Shown here: positions 42,021 through 50,513 of the stretch, in pieces
Layout: the number at the start of each line of letters is the position of its first letter
Numbering within the stretch: position 1 is the stretch's first letter
NCBI RefSeq assembly: GCF_900291955.1
Contig: NZ_OLMR01000003.1
Span: 1 to 64,000, forward strand
Source: Pseudoruminococcus massiliensis
Lineage (GTDB): Bacteria > Bacillota > Clostridia > Oscillospirales > Acutalibacteraceae
Reading direction: 5' to 3'
Length of the DNA stretch: 64,000 nucleotides
Notes under the pieces: generated by a model
Databases searched by the model: none
What the model was told of the DNA's origin: nothing
The model's input: the letters and a program-made list of their open reading frames with translations, nothing else
Made by a program: the position numbers and the translations under genes

Positions 42021-44504
42021 ATGGCAGATAGTTTCGGACTGAAGATCGGCCTTGAGGGAGAAAAGGAGTTCAAAAAGGCACTGGCGGATATCAACCAATC
42101 CTTCAAGGTGCTCGGCTCCGAAATGAAGCTCGCCACCTCTCAGTTCGATAAGAACGATAAATCCGTGGAGGCACTCGCCGCACGGAACAAGGTGCTGCGA
42201 AAAGAGATCGATGAGCAGACAACAAAAATCGACACCCTTCGCAAGGCTCTGCAGAATGCCGCCACCTCTTTCGGAGAGAACGACCGCCGCACCCAGAACT
42301 GGCAGATCCAACTCAACAATGCCGAAGCCGCCCTCAACGATATGAACCGTGAGCTGGACGAGAACGAGAAAGCCATCAAGGAGGGCGGCAAGGCTGCGGA
42401 GGAATCCGGCAGTAAGTTTGAAGGCTTCGGCAAGGTTCTCAAAACCGTAGGTGTGGCACTCGGTGCCGTGGCTGTTGCCGCAGGAGCCGCCGCCGTGAAG
42501 CTCGGCAAAGAAGTCATCGCCGCCTATGCGGACTATGAGCAGCTGGTCGGCGGTGTTGACACTCTGTTCAAGGGGTCCTCGCAGGAGATCCAGCGGTACG
42601 CCGCCAACGCATACAAAACGGCAGGGCTTTCTGCCAACGAGTACATGGAAACGGTCACGGGCTTCTCCGCAAGCCTCATCCAGTCTCTCGGCGGTGATAC
42701 CGAGAAAGCCGCAAAGTATGCGGATATGGCAATTACGGATATGTCCGATAACGCCAACAAGATGGGTACGGATATGTCCTCCATTCAGAATGCCTACCAG
42801 GGTTTTGCCAAGCAGAACTACACGATGCTCGACAACCTCAAACTGGGCTACGGCGGCACAAAGCAGGAAATGGAGCGACTGCTTGCCGATGCGGAGAAGA
42901 TATCCGGCGTCAAGTACGACATCTCCTCCTACGCAGATGTGGTGGAAGCCATCCATGTCATGCAGGAGAGCATGGACATTGCCGGTACGACCGCAAAAGA
43001 AGCGGAAGCCACCATTTCCGGCTCTGTCAATGCGTTGAAATCCGCCGTCTCGAACCTCATTGTAGGCTTTGGTGATGCGGACGCTGACATGGAGCTGCTG
43101 TGCAACAACATGGTGGATGCCTTCAAGACCGTGGTGGCGAACATCACCCCGGTTATTGAGAACATCGTGGCGGCGCTGGATGCCCTGCTGACGGCTGTGG
43201 GTGAACTGCTGCCCACACTGCTGGAAGCAGTCACCGAACTGTTCTCGCAGGTGCTGGAAACGCTGCTTTCTTTGCTTCCGCAGCTTATCCCGGCGGCGGT
43301 GTCCGCGCTCATGACCATCGTGAATACGCTGATCGAGAATCTGCCCCTGCTTATTGAGGCTGCGGTTCAGCTGGTGTCTACACTGGTGACAGGCATTGCG
43401 GATGCACTGCCCACGCTCATCCCGGCGGCGGTGCAGGCTATCGTTACCATCGTACAAGGTCTGGTGGACAGTCTGCCGATGCTTCTGGATGCCGCGCTGC
43501 AGCTTATCACAGGACTGGCGCAAGGACTTCTCGATGCGCTGCCCGTACTGATCGCCGCCCTGCCGGAAATCATCAACGGTATCATTACCTTTCTGCTGGA
43601 TTCCATCCCGCAGATCATTGAAACGGGCATTCAACTTCTGACCTCGCTGGTGACTGCCTTGCCGGATATCATTATGGCAATCGTGGAAGCTATCCCGAAA
43701 ATCATAGACGGCATTATTACCGCCGTGCTTAACGCCATTCCGCAAATCATCCAAGCGGGCATCGACCTGCTGATCTCGCTGATACAGGCTTTACCGCAGA
43801 TCATCACGACCATCGTGCAGGCCATTCCGCAGATCATCTCCGGCATTGTCAATGCACTGGTCGGGAACATCGATAAGATCATCATGGCAGGCGTTCAGTT
43901 GTTCGTTGCGCTGATTGAAAACCTGCCCACCATCATCGTGGAAATCGTCAAGGCCGTGCCGCAGATCATTGCGGGCATCGTGAAAGCCTTCGGCTCTCTG
44001 ATGTATAAGATCGTAGAAATCGGCGGCAACATCGTCAAGGGACTGTGGAGCGGTATTACCCAGCTTGCCTCGTGGCTGTGGGACAAGGTGTCCGGGTGGA
44101 TCTCTTCCATCTGGGACGGCATCTGCGATTTCTTCGGTATCCATTCGCCCTCGAAGGAGATGGCATGGGTCGGTGAAATGCTGGTCAAGGGTCTTGCAGG
44201 CTCCATTGACGACAACGGCGATGAAGCGGTCAAAGCCGCAGAAGGAATGGCCGAGGACATCAACGGCGTCATGGGCGACCTTGCCCACGATATGCAGACG
44301 GCTTTGCCTATCGACTTTGATGTGAACGGCTCGATCCGTTCTGCGGTGGACGGCGTGGTCGGCAAGGCGGCGTCCGCTTTCACTATCGCTCTGAACATCG
44401 CCACCTTCAACAATTACAGCAGCGAGGACATCCGTCAGCTCACCTCCGAAGTCATGGAAACGGCAAACCAGTTTGCCCAGCGGAAAGGAGTGGTATTCGC
44501 ATGA
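42021..44504 (+). CDS. Tail tape measure protein
   Basis: 827 residues. The N-terminal ~130 residues are coiled coil (ALADINQSFKVLGSEMKLAT ... RTQNWQIQLNNAEAALNDMN). Then a glycine/alanine-rich membrane-like segment (VGVALGAVAVAAGAAAVKLG). From ~375 to 660 there is a long array of hydrophobic repeats built on LP-x-II and IVxxIPQII units (for example LPQIITTIVQAIPQIISGIV). It ends with a domain containing SPSKEMAWVGEMLVKGLAGS. Its length sets the tail length. Overlaps the next gene by 4 bp. Confidence 0.95.
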   Translation: MADSFGLKIGLEGEKEFKKALADINQSFKVLGSEMKLATSQFDKNDKSVEALAARNKVLRKEIDEQTTKIDTLRKALQNAATSFGENDRRTQNWQIQLNNAEAALNDMNRELDENEKAIKEGGKAAEESGSKFEGFGKVLKTVGVALGAVAVAAGAAAVKLGKEVIAAYADYEQLVGGVDTLFKGSSQEIQRYAANAYKTAGLSANEYMETVTGFSASLIQSLGGDTEKAAKYADMAITDMSDNANKMGTDMSSIQNAYQGFAKQNYTMLDNLKLGYGGTKQEMERLLADAEKISGVKYDISSYADVVEAIHVMQESMDIAGTTAKEAEATISGSVNALKSAVSNLIVGFGDADADMELLCNNMVDAFKTVVANITPVIENIVAALDALLTAVGELLPTLLEAVTELFSQVLETLLSLLPQLIPAAVSALMTIVNTLIENLPLLIEAAVQLVSTLVTGIADALPTLIPAAVQAIVTIVQGLVDSLPMLLDAALQLITGLAQGLLDALPVLIAALPEIINGIITFLLDSIPQIIETGIQLLTSLVTALPDIIMAIVEAIPKIIDGIITAVLNAIPQIIQAGIDLLISLIQALPQIITTIVQAIPQIISGIVNALVGNIDKIIMAGVQLFVALIENLPTIIVEIVKAVPQIIAGIVKAFGSLMYKIVEIGGNIVKGLWSGITQLASWLWDKVSGWISSIWDGICDFFGIHSPSKEMAWVGEMLVKGLAGSIDDNGDEAVKAAEGMAEDINGVMGDLAHDMQTALPIDFDVNGSIRSAVDGVVGKAASAFTIALNIATFNNYSSEDIRQLTSEVMETANQFAQRKGVVFA

Positions 44505-45235
44505 CCTATTTTACCTACAACGGCCGCAGTTCCGCTGATTTCGGTCTGCATATCGAGAAGAAGGACGTGTTCTCCGCACCGGAATACGATGCGGAGTTCA
44601 TTTCCATTCCCGGCAGGAGCGGTGACATCATCAATCCGAACCGCCGCTTTGCCAACATCAAAGTGACCTACACGGTGTTCCTCGCACGGAAGAATATAGC
44701 CGCACTTGCCGCTGTCCTGCGGGACATCAAGGGCTGGCTGTACTCCGAGCCGGACAGATACCACGAACTCACCGACTCCTACGATGCGGAGTATTTCCGT
44801 TACGGAGTCATATCCGGCAATCTGGATATTGAGGAGCAACTGAATAAAATCGGCTGCTTCACCGTGACCTTCAACTGCAAGCCTTTCAAATACAGCTTTG
44901 CGGGACAGCAGACGGTGTCGGCTGACGCTTCCGAACTGACGATTACCAATCCGACCGCTTTTGAGAGCCGACCATATATGAAAATCTATGGTAGCGGTCT
45001 GATTCGGCTCATGGTTCAGCCGGAAGGCGAAGGTGCGAGCCTGTGGACGATTTCAGAGGTCGATGAGTGCATCGAAATCGACAGCGAACTCATGAATTGC
45101 TTTAAGGATACCACCCTCAAAAACGATACCGTTACCGGCGACGGCTTTCCTATGCTCAAGCCGGGAACGACCACCATCGCCTGTGCAGGAAATGTGCAGC
45201 GGATCGAGGTCATTCCGAGGTGGTGCTGTTTGTAA
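44501..45235 (+). CDS. Distal tail protein (Dit-like)
   Basis: 244 residues: TYFTYNGRSSADFGLHIEKK, YDAEFISIPGRSGDIINPNR, YTVFLARKNIAALAAVLRDI, KGWLYSEPDRYHELTDSYDA, and the end VQRIEVIPRW. The Dit family forms the hub of the baseplate between tail tube and tail lysin. It is intact. Normally the tail lysin follows directly, but here a non-phage cassette of about 2.2 kb lies in between. Confidence 0.9.
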   Translation: MTYFTYNGRSSADFGLHIEKKDVFSAPEYDAEFISIPGRSGDIINPNRRFANIKVTYTVFLARKNIAALAAVLRDIKGWLYSEPDRYHELTDSYDAEYFRYGVISGNLDIEEQLNKIGCFTVTFNCKPFKYSFAGQQTVSADASELTITNPTAFESRPYMKIYGSGLIRLMVQPEGEGASLWTISEVDECIEIDSELMNCFKDTTLKNDTVTGDGFPMLKPGTTTIACAGNVQRIEVIPRWCCL

Positions 45236-45341
45236 GGTCGTTCCCGATTGTAAGCGGTAGAAAAATTCAAAAAAGTATGGTATAATGTTTTTAAATGAGA
45301 ACGACAAGTCGGAATTTACCTCTATCCAAACATACAAGCTC
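45236..45341. other. Left junction spacer of the MarR/radical-SAM cassette
   Basis: AT-rich, unlike the phage genes around it. It holds an extended -10 (TATGGTATAAT, hexamer at 45281-45286) with a TAGAAA box 17 bp upstream, and a 7-bp inverted pair GTCGTTC (45237-45243)/GAACGAC (45299-45305). A 16-codon open frame (45295-45345) has no ribosome site. No gene is supported. Confidence 0.5.
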
Positions 45342-45396
45342 TTGACAATAAAGCTCCTATATAGTATAATTTGATAAACTACTATATAGGAGCTTT
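45342..45396 (+). promoter_or_regulatory. MarR-cassette promoter overlapped by a 17-bp palindromic operator
   Basis: TTGACA (45342-45347), 17 bp, TATAAT (45365-45370), a consensus promoter. AAAGCTCCTATATAGTA (45350-45366) and its exact reverse complement (45380-45396) flank a 13-base centre that contains the rest of the -10 box. The right arm includes the AGGAG ribosome site of the MarR gene. Binding there would block both polymerase and ribosome access. Confidence 0.85.
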
Positions 45397-45399
45397 TTC

Positions 45400-45837
45400 A
45401 TGAAAACAAATGGAGGATTTCTTGTCACCAAAATAAAACAGCTTGGGGACCGGATTTTTGAGAAGATTCTCAGCGAAAAGAATATTGATGCGTTCAATGG
45501 AGCCCAGGGGCGCATTCTTTATGTGCTGTGGCAGGAGGATGGAATCTCGATCAGGTCACTCTCGGTCAAATGCGGATTAGCGATAACATCTCTTACGACG
45601 ATGCTGGAAAGAATGGAACATCAAGGACTGATAAGCCGTGTTCAGTCTGAAACGGACAAAAGGAAAACACTCCTGTTTCTGACTGAGAAAGCACATGCCT
45701 TAAAGGGCGAGTACGATTCTGTATCTGATGAGATGGGCAGCATTTACTACAAGGGTTTTTCAGAGGAAGAAATTACCCGGTTTGAGGAATGCCTCGACCG
45801 CATCAGAAAGAATCTTGAGGAGTGGCAGAAGTCATGA
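45400..45837 (+). CDS. MarR-family transcription regulator
   Basis: 145 residues. Winged-helix core: FNGAQGRILYVLWQEDGISI, SLSVKCGLAITSLTTMLERM, EHQGLISRVQSETDKRKTLL, ending in a helix (EEEITRFEECLDRIRKNLEE). It lies directly behind a palindrome-overlapped promoter and overlaps the first radical-SAM gene by 4 bp, so it is almost certainly an autorepressor of the cassette. MarR proteins respond to small ligands or oxidation. The inducer is not visible here. Confidence 0.93.
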   Translation: MKTNGGFLVTKIKQLGDRIFEKILSEKNIDAFNGAQGRILYVLWQEDGISIRSLSVKCGLAITSLTTMLERMEHQGLISRVQSETDKRKTLLFLTEKAHALKGEYDSVSDEMGSIYYKGFSEEEITRFEECLDRIRKNLEEWQKS

Positions 45838-46523
45838 GTATTTGTATCAAAGATCAGATTCAGAACATGAATCTCGTCATCGGCTGCACAGTGGGTTGTG
45901 CATATTGCTATGCCCGCAACAATGTGAAACGCTGGCATATGATCGATGACTTCGCTGATCCTAAGTTCTTTCCGGGTAAGCTCAAGATGATGGAAAAGAA
46001 ACGTCCGCAAAACTTTCTTCTTACCGGCATGAGCGATCTCTCCGGATGGAAGCCGGAATGGAGAGACGAGGTATTTGCAAAGATCCGTGAAAATCCACAG
46101 CATCAGTTCTTGTTTCTTACCAAGCGCCCCGATCTGCTGGATTTTGATACCGATCTGGAAAACGCATGGTTTGGCGTTACGGTGACGAGGAAAGCCGAAC
46201 TGTGGCGTATCGACGCCCTTCGGAAAAACATCAGAGCAAAGCATTACCATGTTACCTTTGAACCGTTATTCGACGATCCCGGTACAGTTGACCTTTCCGG
46301 AATCAACTGGATCGTTGTCGGCACTATGACCGGGGCTCAGAGCAGGAAGATTCATACGGAGCCGGAATGGGCATGGTCTCTGACGGATCAGGCACACGCA
46401 CTCGGCATTCCGGTGTTTATGAAGGAAGACCTTGTCCCTATCATAGGGGATGAAAATATGATTCAGGAAATGCCGGAGGAATTCAATAAAGTGTTAGAGG
46501 TACAGAGATCATGGCAGAAGTAA
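45834..46523 (+). CDS. Radical SAM enzyme 1 of a mobile pair
   Basis: 229 residues from ATG 45834 (ATGA overlap). NLVIGCTVGCAYCYARNNV has the CxxxCxxC 4Fe-4S ligands at C18, C22, C25. PQNFLLTGMSDLSGWKPEWR, FLFLTKRPDLLDFD and WFGVTVTRKAELWRIDALRK resemble the DUF5131/Gp37-Gp68 type. There is no C-terminal auxiliary cluster. Together with the next gene it fits the radical SAM mobile pair families I recall from NCBI models. The substrate is unknown. Composition differs from the phage genes. Confidence 0.85.
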   Translation: MSICIKDQIQNMNLVIGCTVGCAYCYARNNVKRWHMIDDFADPKFFPGKLKMMEKKRPQNFLLTGMSDLSGWKPEWRDEVFAKIRENPQHQFLFLTKRPDLLDFDTDLENAWFGVTVTRKAELWRIDALRKNIRAKHYHVTFEPLFDDPGTVDLSGINWIVVGTMTGAQSRKIHTEPEWAWSLTDQAHALGIPVFMKEDLVPIIGDENMIQEMPEEFNKVLEVQRSWQK

Positions 46524-47419
46524 TCGATGGAATCCTCATTCGTGAGGTGGAAACAAAGAACATCATGACCAAGTCCAGTCTGCCGGTAGGCGGGTACTCG
46601 GTCAATCCCTATGTGGGCTGTACACATGCCTGCAAGTATTGCTATGCTTCTTTTATGAAGCGCTTTACCGGACACACGGAGGAATGGGGCACTTTCCTTG
46701 ATGTGAAGCATTGGCCGGAAATTAAAAATCCGAAGAAATATGCCGGACAGCGTGTGGTCATCGGTTCTGTGACGGATGGCTACAATCCACAGGAGGAGCA
46801 ATTCGGGAATACCAGAAAACTTCTGGAGCAGTTAATCGGCAGTGACGCAGATATTTTGATCTGCACAAAGTCTGATCTTGTGGTACGGGATATTGATCTG
46901 CTGAAGAACCTTGGACGAGTGACCGTTTCATGGTCGATCAACACACTGGATGAAAATTTCAAGAACGATATGGACTCTGCTTCGAGCATTGAGCGGCGCA
47001 TCGCTGCTATGAAGCAAGTATATGATGCAGGTATCCGTACAGTCTGTTTCGTATCTCCGGTATTCCCCGGCATCACGGATTTTGAATCCATCTTTGAGCG
47101 GGTAAAGGATCAGTGTGATCTGTTCTGGCTCGAAAACCTCAATCTTCGAGGCGGCTTCAAAAAGACGATCATGGATTATATCGCCGGAAAATATCTTGAT
47201 CTTGTACCGCTTTACGATGAGATCTATAACAAGCATAACCGCAGTTATTTTGAAGCACTTGAAGTAAAAGCTGAGGAAATGGCTAAGAAGTATGATTGTC
47301 CCTTTGTGGATAATGAAATGCCTTATGGCAGAGTCCCGCAGGGACATCCGGTGATCGTAGATTATTTCTATCATGAGGAAATCCGAGGGACAGAGAATAC
47401 CGGAAAAAGAAATCGCTAA
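46511..47419 (+). CDS. Radical SAM enzyme 2 of a mobile pair (spore-photoproduct-lyase-like)
   Basis: 302 residues. CTHACKYCYASFMKRFTGH with C37, C41 and C44 as cluster ligands. RVVIGSVTDGYNPQEEQFGN, TRKLLEQLIGSDADILICTK and VSWSINTLDENFKNDMDSAS are typical of the Rv2578c/SPL-like radical SAM group. The start overlaps the first enzyme by 13 bp. Two radical SAM proteins and a MarR regulator in one operon suggest a two-step or two-subunit reaction. DNA or RNA repair or modification is the usual guess for this group. Not shown. Confidence 0.87.
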   Translation: MAEVIDGILIREVETKNIMTKSSLPVGGYSVNPYVGCTHACKYCYASFMKRFTGHTEEWGTFLDVKHWPEIKNPKKYAGQRVVIGSVTDGYNPQEEQFGNTRKLLEQLIGSDADILICTKSDLVVRDIDLLKNLGRVTVSWSINTLDENFKNDMDSASSIERRIAAMKQVYDAGIRTVCFVSPVFPGITDFESIFERVKDQCDLFWLENLNLRGGFKKTIMDYIAGKYLDLVPLYDEIYNKHNRSYFEALEVKAEEMAKKYDCPFVDNEMPYGRVPQGHPVIVDYFYHEEIRGTENTGKRNR

Positions 47420-47459
47420 CTTCCGGTTTGTCGAGCTACAAGTAAATCATTTATACTCA

Positions 47460-47492
47460 ACCACCAGGGAGAAATCCCCGGTGGTATTTTTA
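47460..47492 (+). terminator. Terminator at the end of the radical-SAM cassette
   Basis: ACCACC-A-GGG, GAAA-type loop, CCC-C-GGTGGT then ATTTTTAT. It lies 41 bases after the second radical SAM gene and in front of the next tail gene. Confidence 0.85.
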
Positions 47493-47514
47493 TGCCCGGA
47501 AGGAGGTGGCGTTC

Positions 47515-49329
47515 GTGATTCCTGTTCTTTATCCACCTAACACAACAGACTTTTTCTCATTCGGCCTTGGTGTGATGACGGATACCATTTCCTGCGAAGT
47601 CACTGAAGAGCGAAACGGTGTGTTCGAGTGCTTACTCAAATACCCTGTCAGCAGTCAGCACTATGGGCTTATCACCAAGGAGTGCATTATCAAGGCAAAA
47701 CCCAACGACACCGCCGCCGACCAGGCATTCCGCATTTACCGCATCACGAAACCCTTAAACGGCATCATCACGATCTACGGTCAGCATATTTCGTATGACC
47801 TTGCCAATGTGCCGGTGCTGCCGTTTTCGACCGAGAGCCGCTCTCCGCAGCTTATTCTCTCGCAGCTCCTTTCCGGAGATACCCGCTTTACGGGCTGGAC
47901 GAACTACTCGGATGCAAAGGCGTTTTCCGTCACGCAGCCGAAGAGCGTCCGAGCCTGCCTCGGCGGTACGGAAGGCTCCATGCTCTCCAAATGGCACGGC
48001 GAGTTTGAGTGGGACAACTTCACGGTAAAGTTCCATTCGCACCGTGGGCAGAAGACCGGCGTGGTCATTGAATACGGCAAGAACCTCATCGCCCTGGAGC
48101 AGGACGAGGACAACAGCGGCGTGTATACCGCACTGCTCCCGTATGCCGTGTACACCCCGGAAGGCTCGGACACCGAAACGGTGATCTCGCTGCCGGAGAT
48201 AACGCTCCCCATTGTGACCTCGGAGATCGTCCGGGCGAAAACGCTTATCATGGATTTCTCCGACCAGTTTGACGGAGTTGTGACCGAGGAAGCCCTCAGA
48301 GCAAAAGCAAACAGTTACATCAAGGCAAATCCGCTGGGAGCGACTATCCCCACGGTGAAGGTGTCCTTTGAGCCGCTCTGGAAACAGCCGGAGTATTCGG
48401 CACTGCTGGAGCGGGTCAACCTCTGCGATACCGTCACCATTCGACACTCGCTATTGGGTGTCAGCGTGTCGGCTATGGTCATCGAAACCGTGTACGACAC
48501 CCTCGCCGAGCGGTACAAGAGCATCTCCCTTGGGCAGAGCAAGTCCAGCATGATCACCACTATCTCCGAGGTGCAGTCCACGGTCGACAAGGTGGAGTCC
48601 ACGGTGGGACGCTTTCCGAAGCTGCTCCAAACCGCCATCGGCAAGGCCACCGGGCTTATCACCGGCCAGAGCGGCGGCTATGTGGTTATTAACACAGACA
48701 GCGAAAGCGGGCAGCCCTACGAGCTGCTCATTCTGGACACTCCCTCCGTTGACGAAGCCGTGAATGTCTGGCGGTGGAATGTGGGCGGCCTGGGCTTTTC
48801 CCATAACGGCTACAACGGCCCCTACGAAACCGCTATCACGGCAGACGGACAGATCGTCGCAGACTTCATCACCTCCGGCTCTTTGGTGGCGAACATCATC
48901 AAGGCGGGTGTCATCCAGTCGCAAGACGGCTCGTCCTGGTGGGATTTGGAGAGCGGCGAGGTCGTGCTTCGTGCCTACGCCACCAGCAAGGAGGTCACAG
49001 AGGTCAGCGACCGCATCACCACCATCGAGAAGCAGAAAATGCTCCGGCTGGTCATTATCTCGTCCAACGGGAACATCTTCAAAAACGGCAATGTGAAAAC
49101 GCTGCTTTCCGCCAAGGTTTACTCCTGGGACGAGGACATCACCGACACGCTGGATGCCAACCAGTTTGTTTGGACAAGGGTGTCGGAGGATACGGAAGCG
49201 GACAAAGCCTGGAATGAACAGCATTTCGGCGGCGCAAAGTCCGTGGTCATCACCGGTGCGGATGTCAAAGTCCGCGCCACTTTTTATTGTGACCTCATCG
49301 ACACCACGACCAGGCAGAGCCTGTTATAA
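47515..49329 (+). CDS. Tail-associated lysin / prophage endopeptidase tail protein
   Basis: 604 residues from GTG 47515 (IPVLYPPNTTDFFSFGLGVM), 8 bases after AAGGAGG. An in-frame GTG three codons earlier overlaps that site. DTISCEVTEERNGVFECLLK, YPVSSQHYGLITKECIIKAK, FRIYRITKPLNGIITIYGQH, SKWHGEFEWDNFTVKFHSHR are typical of the Prophage_tail/Tal family. A coiled coil (ISEVQSTVDKVESTVG) and a C-terminal beta-rich adhesion region follow. It forms the tip of the tail. The N-terminal phage junction is intact in spite of the upstream insertion. Confidence 0.9.
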   Translation: MIPVLYPPNTTDFFSFGLGVMTDTISCEVTEERNGVFECLLKYPVSSQHYGLITKECIIKAKPNDTAADQAFRIYRITKPLNGIITIYGQHISYDLANVPVLPFSTESRSPQLILSQLLSGDTRFTGWTNYSDAKAFSVTQPKSVRACLGGTEGSMLSKWHGEFEWDNFTVKFHSHRGQKTGVVIEYGKNLIALEQDEDNSGVYTALLPYAVYTPEGSDTETVISLPEITLPIVTSEIVRAKTLIMDFSDQFDGVVTEEALRAKANSYIKANPLGATIPTVKVSFEPLWKQPEYSALLERVNLCDTVTIRHSLLGVSVSAMVIETVYDTLAERYKSISLGQSKSSMITTISEVQSTVDKVESTVGRFPKLLQTAIGKATGLITGQSGGYVVINTDSESGQPYELLILDTPSVDEAVNVWRWNVGGLGFSHNGYNGPYETAITADGQIVADFITSGSLVANIIKAGVIQSQDGSSWWDLESGEVVLRAYATSKEVTEVSDRITTIEKQKMLRLVIISSNGNIFKNGNVKTLLSAKVYSWDEDITDTLDANQFVWTRVSEDTEADKAWNEQHFGGAKSVVITGADVKVRATFYCDLIDTTTRQSLL

Positions 49330-49343
49330 CGGAGGAATTTACT

Positions 49344-50501
49344 ATGGCAACCGCAGAACCCACAACAGAAACCGGCACAGTGTCCGGTTCAGATACAACA
49401 ACTTCAAAGGAGGCTTCTCACATGAGCAAAGCACAAGGCCAGTTTACCATCATCGACTACAATGACGCACTGACGCTGACGGGGTACATCGGCTCGAACC
49501 TCGCCAAGACTCAGATGTATAACCCCGACAACGGCAGTTACACCCCCGACTGGAAAACGAAGAACCTCGTTCTGACACCCAGTCTGTATGTCATCGGCAC
49601 CACTGCCGACCAGATCGCCACCGCCAATGTCACCTCGGTCAAGTGGTATGTGGGCGACAGCAACACCGCCATCACCGCAGGCACGAACTACGCCCTCAGT
49701 GGTGCCAAGAGCCACATCCTCACGGTCAAGGCCAATGTCATGGCGGAACTGCCCGGCATCGACTATCGCTGTGTCATCACTTACAAGGACGAAAGCACCG
49801 GTCTATCGCTGACCCATCCGCTGACCATTTCCTTCTCCCGTGTGGTCAACGGTTCCGGCATCGTCGACCTGCTGGTCACCACACCCAACGGAAATGTGTT
49901 CAAGAACGAGGAAGTCGCCAGTCTGACCGCCAAGGCCGAGCTGTGGCGCGGCTCTACGGTAGACACCACCAAGGTCAGCTACAAGTGGGCGGTCATGGAC
50001 GCTTCCGTCACCGCTACTTCTTCCACCGGCTATGATGCAGACTTCGGTATCGGCTGGCGCAAGATCTCGGACGCTGCTGACAAGTACACCGGCACGGCCA
50101 CCAATACCCTCACGGTCTACGCCGCAGCGGTGGACAGCTACGCCGTATTCAAGTGCTGTGCCCAGGATACGGATTCCGCATCCGCTTCTTATAACACGAA
50201 GTTTTTCGATGTGGCGACCTTCATCGACAACTCCGACCCTTTGCAGATCATCGTCACCTCCACGGGTGGTGATGTATTCAAGAACGGCCAGGGCACGACC
50301 GTGCTGACCGCCGTCTGCTACCAGGCAGGCTCCGAGGTGGACGCAGCCGGAAACGGCAGTTACACCTGGACGAAGTACAACAAGGACGGTGTAGTCGATA
50401 CCTCTTGGGGAACCAACGGCAGCAAGACCGGCAAGACCCTGTCGGTGTCCAGCGCCGATGTGGATACCAAGGCAACCTTTATGGTCGTTGTGGCGCTTTG
50501 A
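49344..50501 (+). CDS. Tail tip/fibre protein with Ig-like repeats
   Basis: 385 residues. The first ~25 residues are Thr/Ser-rich (ATAEPTTETGTVSGSDTTTS). A second possible start is MSKAQGQFTIIDYNDALTLT at 49422 behind GGAGG. Three Ig-like segments share VTTPNGNVFKNEEVASLTAK, VTSTGGDVFKNGQGTTVLTA and, in the gene before, ISSNGNIFKNGNVKTLLSAK. The repeated (T/S)-x-G-x-(V/I)FKN phrase across two adjacent genes suggests duplication and exchange of tail modules. Surface adhesion is likely. Confidence 0.78.
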   Translation: MATAEPTTETGTVSGSDTTTSKEASHMSKAQGQFTIIDYNDALTLTGYIGSNLAKTQMYNPDNGSYTPDWKTKNLVLTPSLYVIGTTADQIATANVTSVKWYVGDSNTAITAGTNYALSGAKSHILTVKANVMAELPGIDYRCVITYKDESTGLSLTHPLTISFSRVVNGSGIVDLLVTTPNGNVFKNEEVASLTAKAELWRGSTVDTTKVSYKWAVMDASVTATSSTGYDADFGIGWRKISDAADKYTGTATNTLTVYAAAVDSYAVFKCCAQDTDSASASYNTKFFDVATFIDNSDPLQIIVTSTGGDVFKNGQGTTVLTAVCYQAGSEVDAAGNGSYTWTKYNKDGVVDTSWGTNGSKTGKTLSVSSADVDTKATFMVVVAL

Positions 50502-50513
50502 GGAGGTGGTGAG

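Noticed and set aside
42003-43754. A 583-codon minus-strand open frame opposite the tape measure gene
   Set aside because: Its His/Arg/Gly-rich repeats are the complement of the tape measure repeats. No start signal or family.
45295-45345. A 16-codon leader peptide upstream of the MarR gene
   Set aside because: No ribosome site, and it runs into the consensus -35 box of the next promoter.
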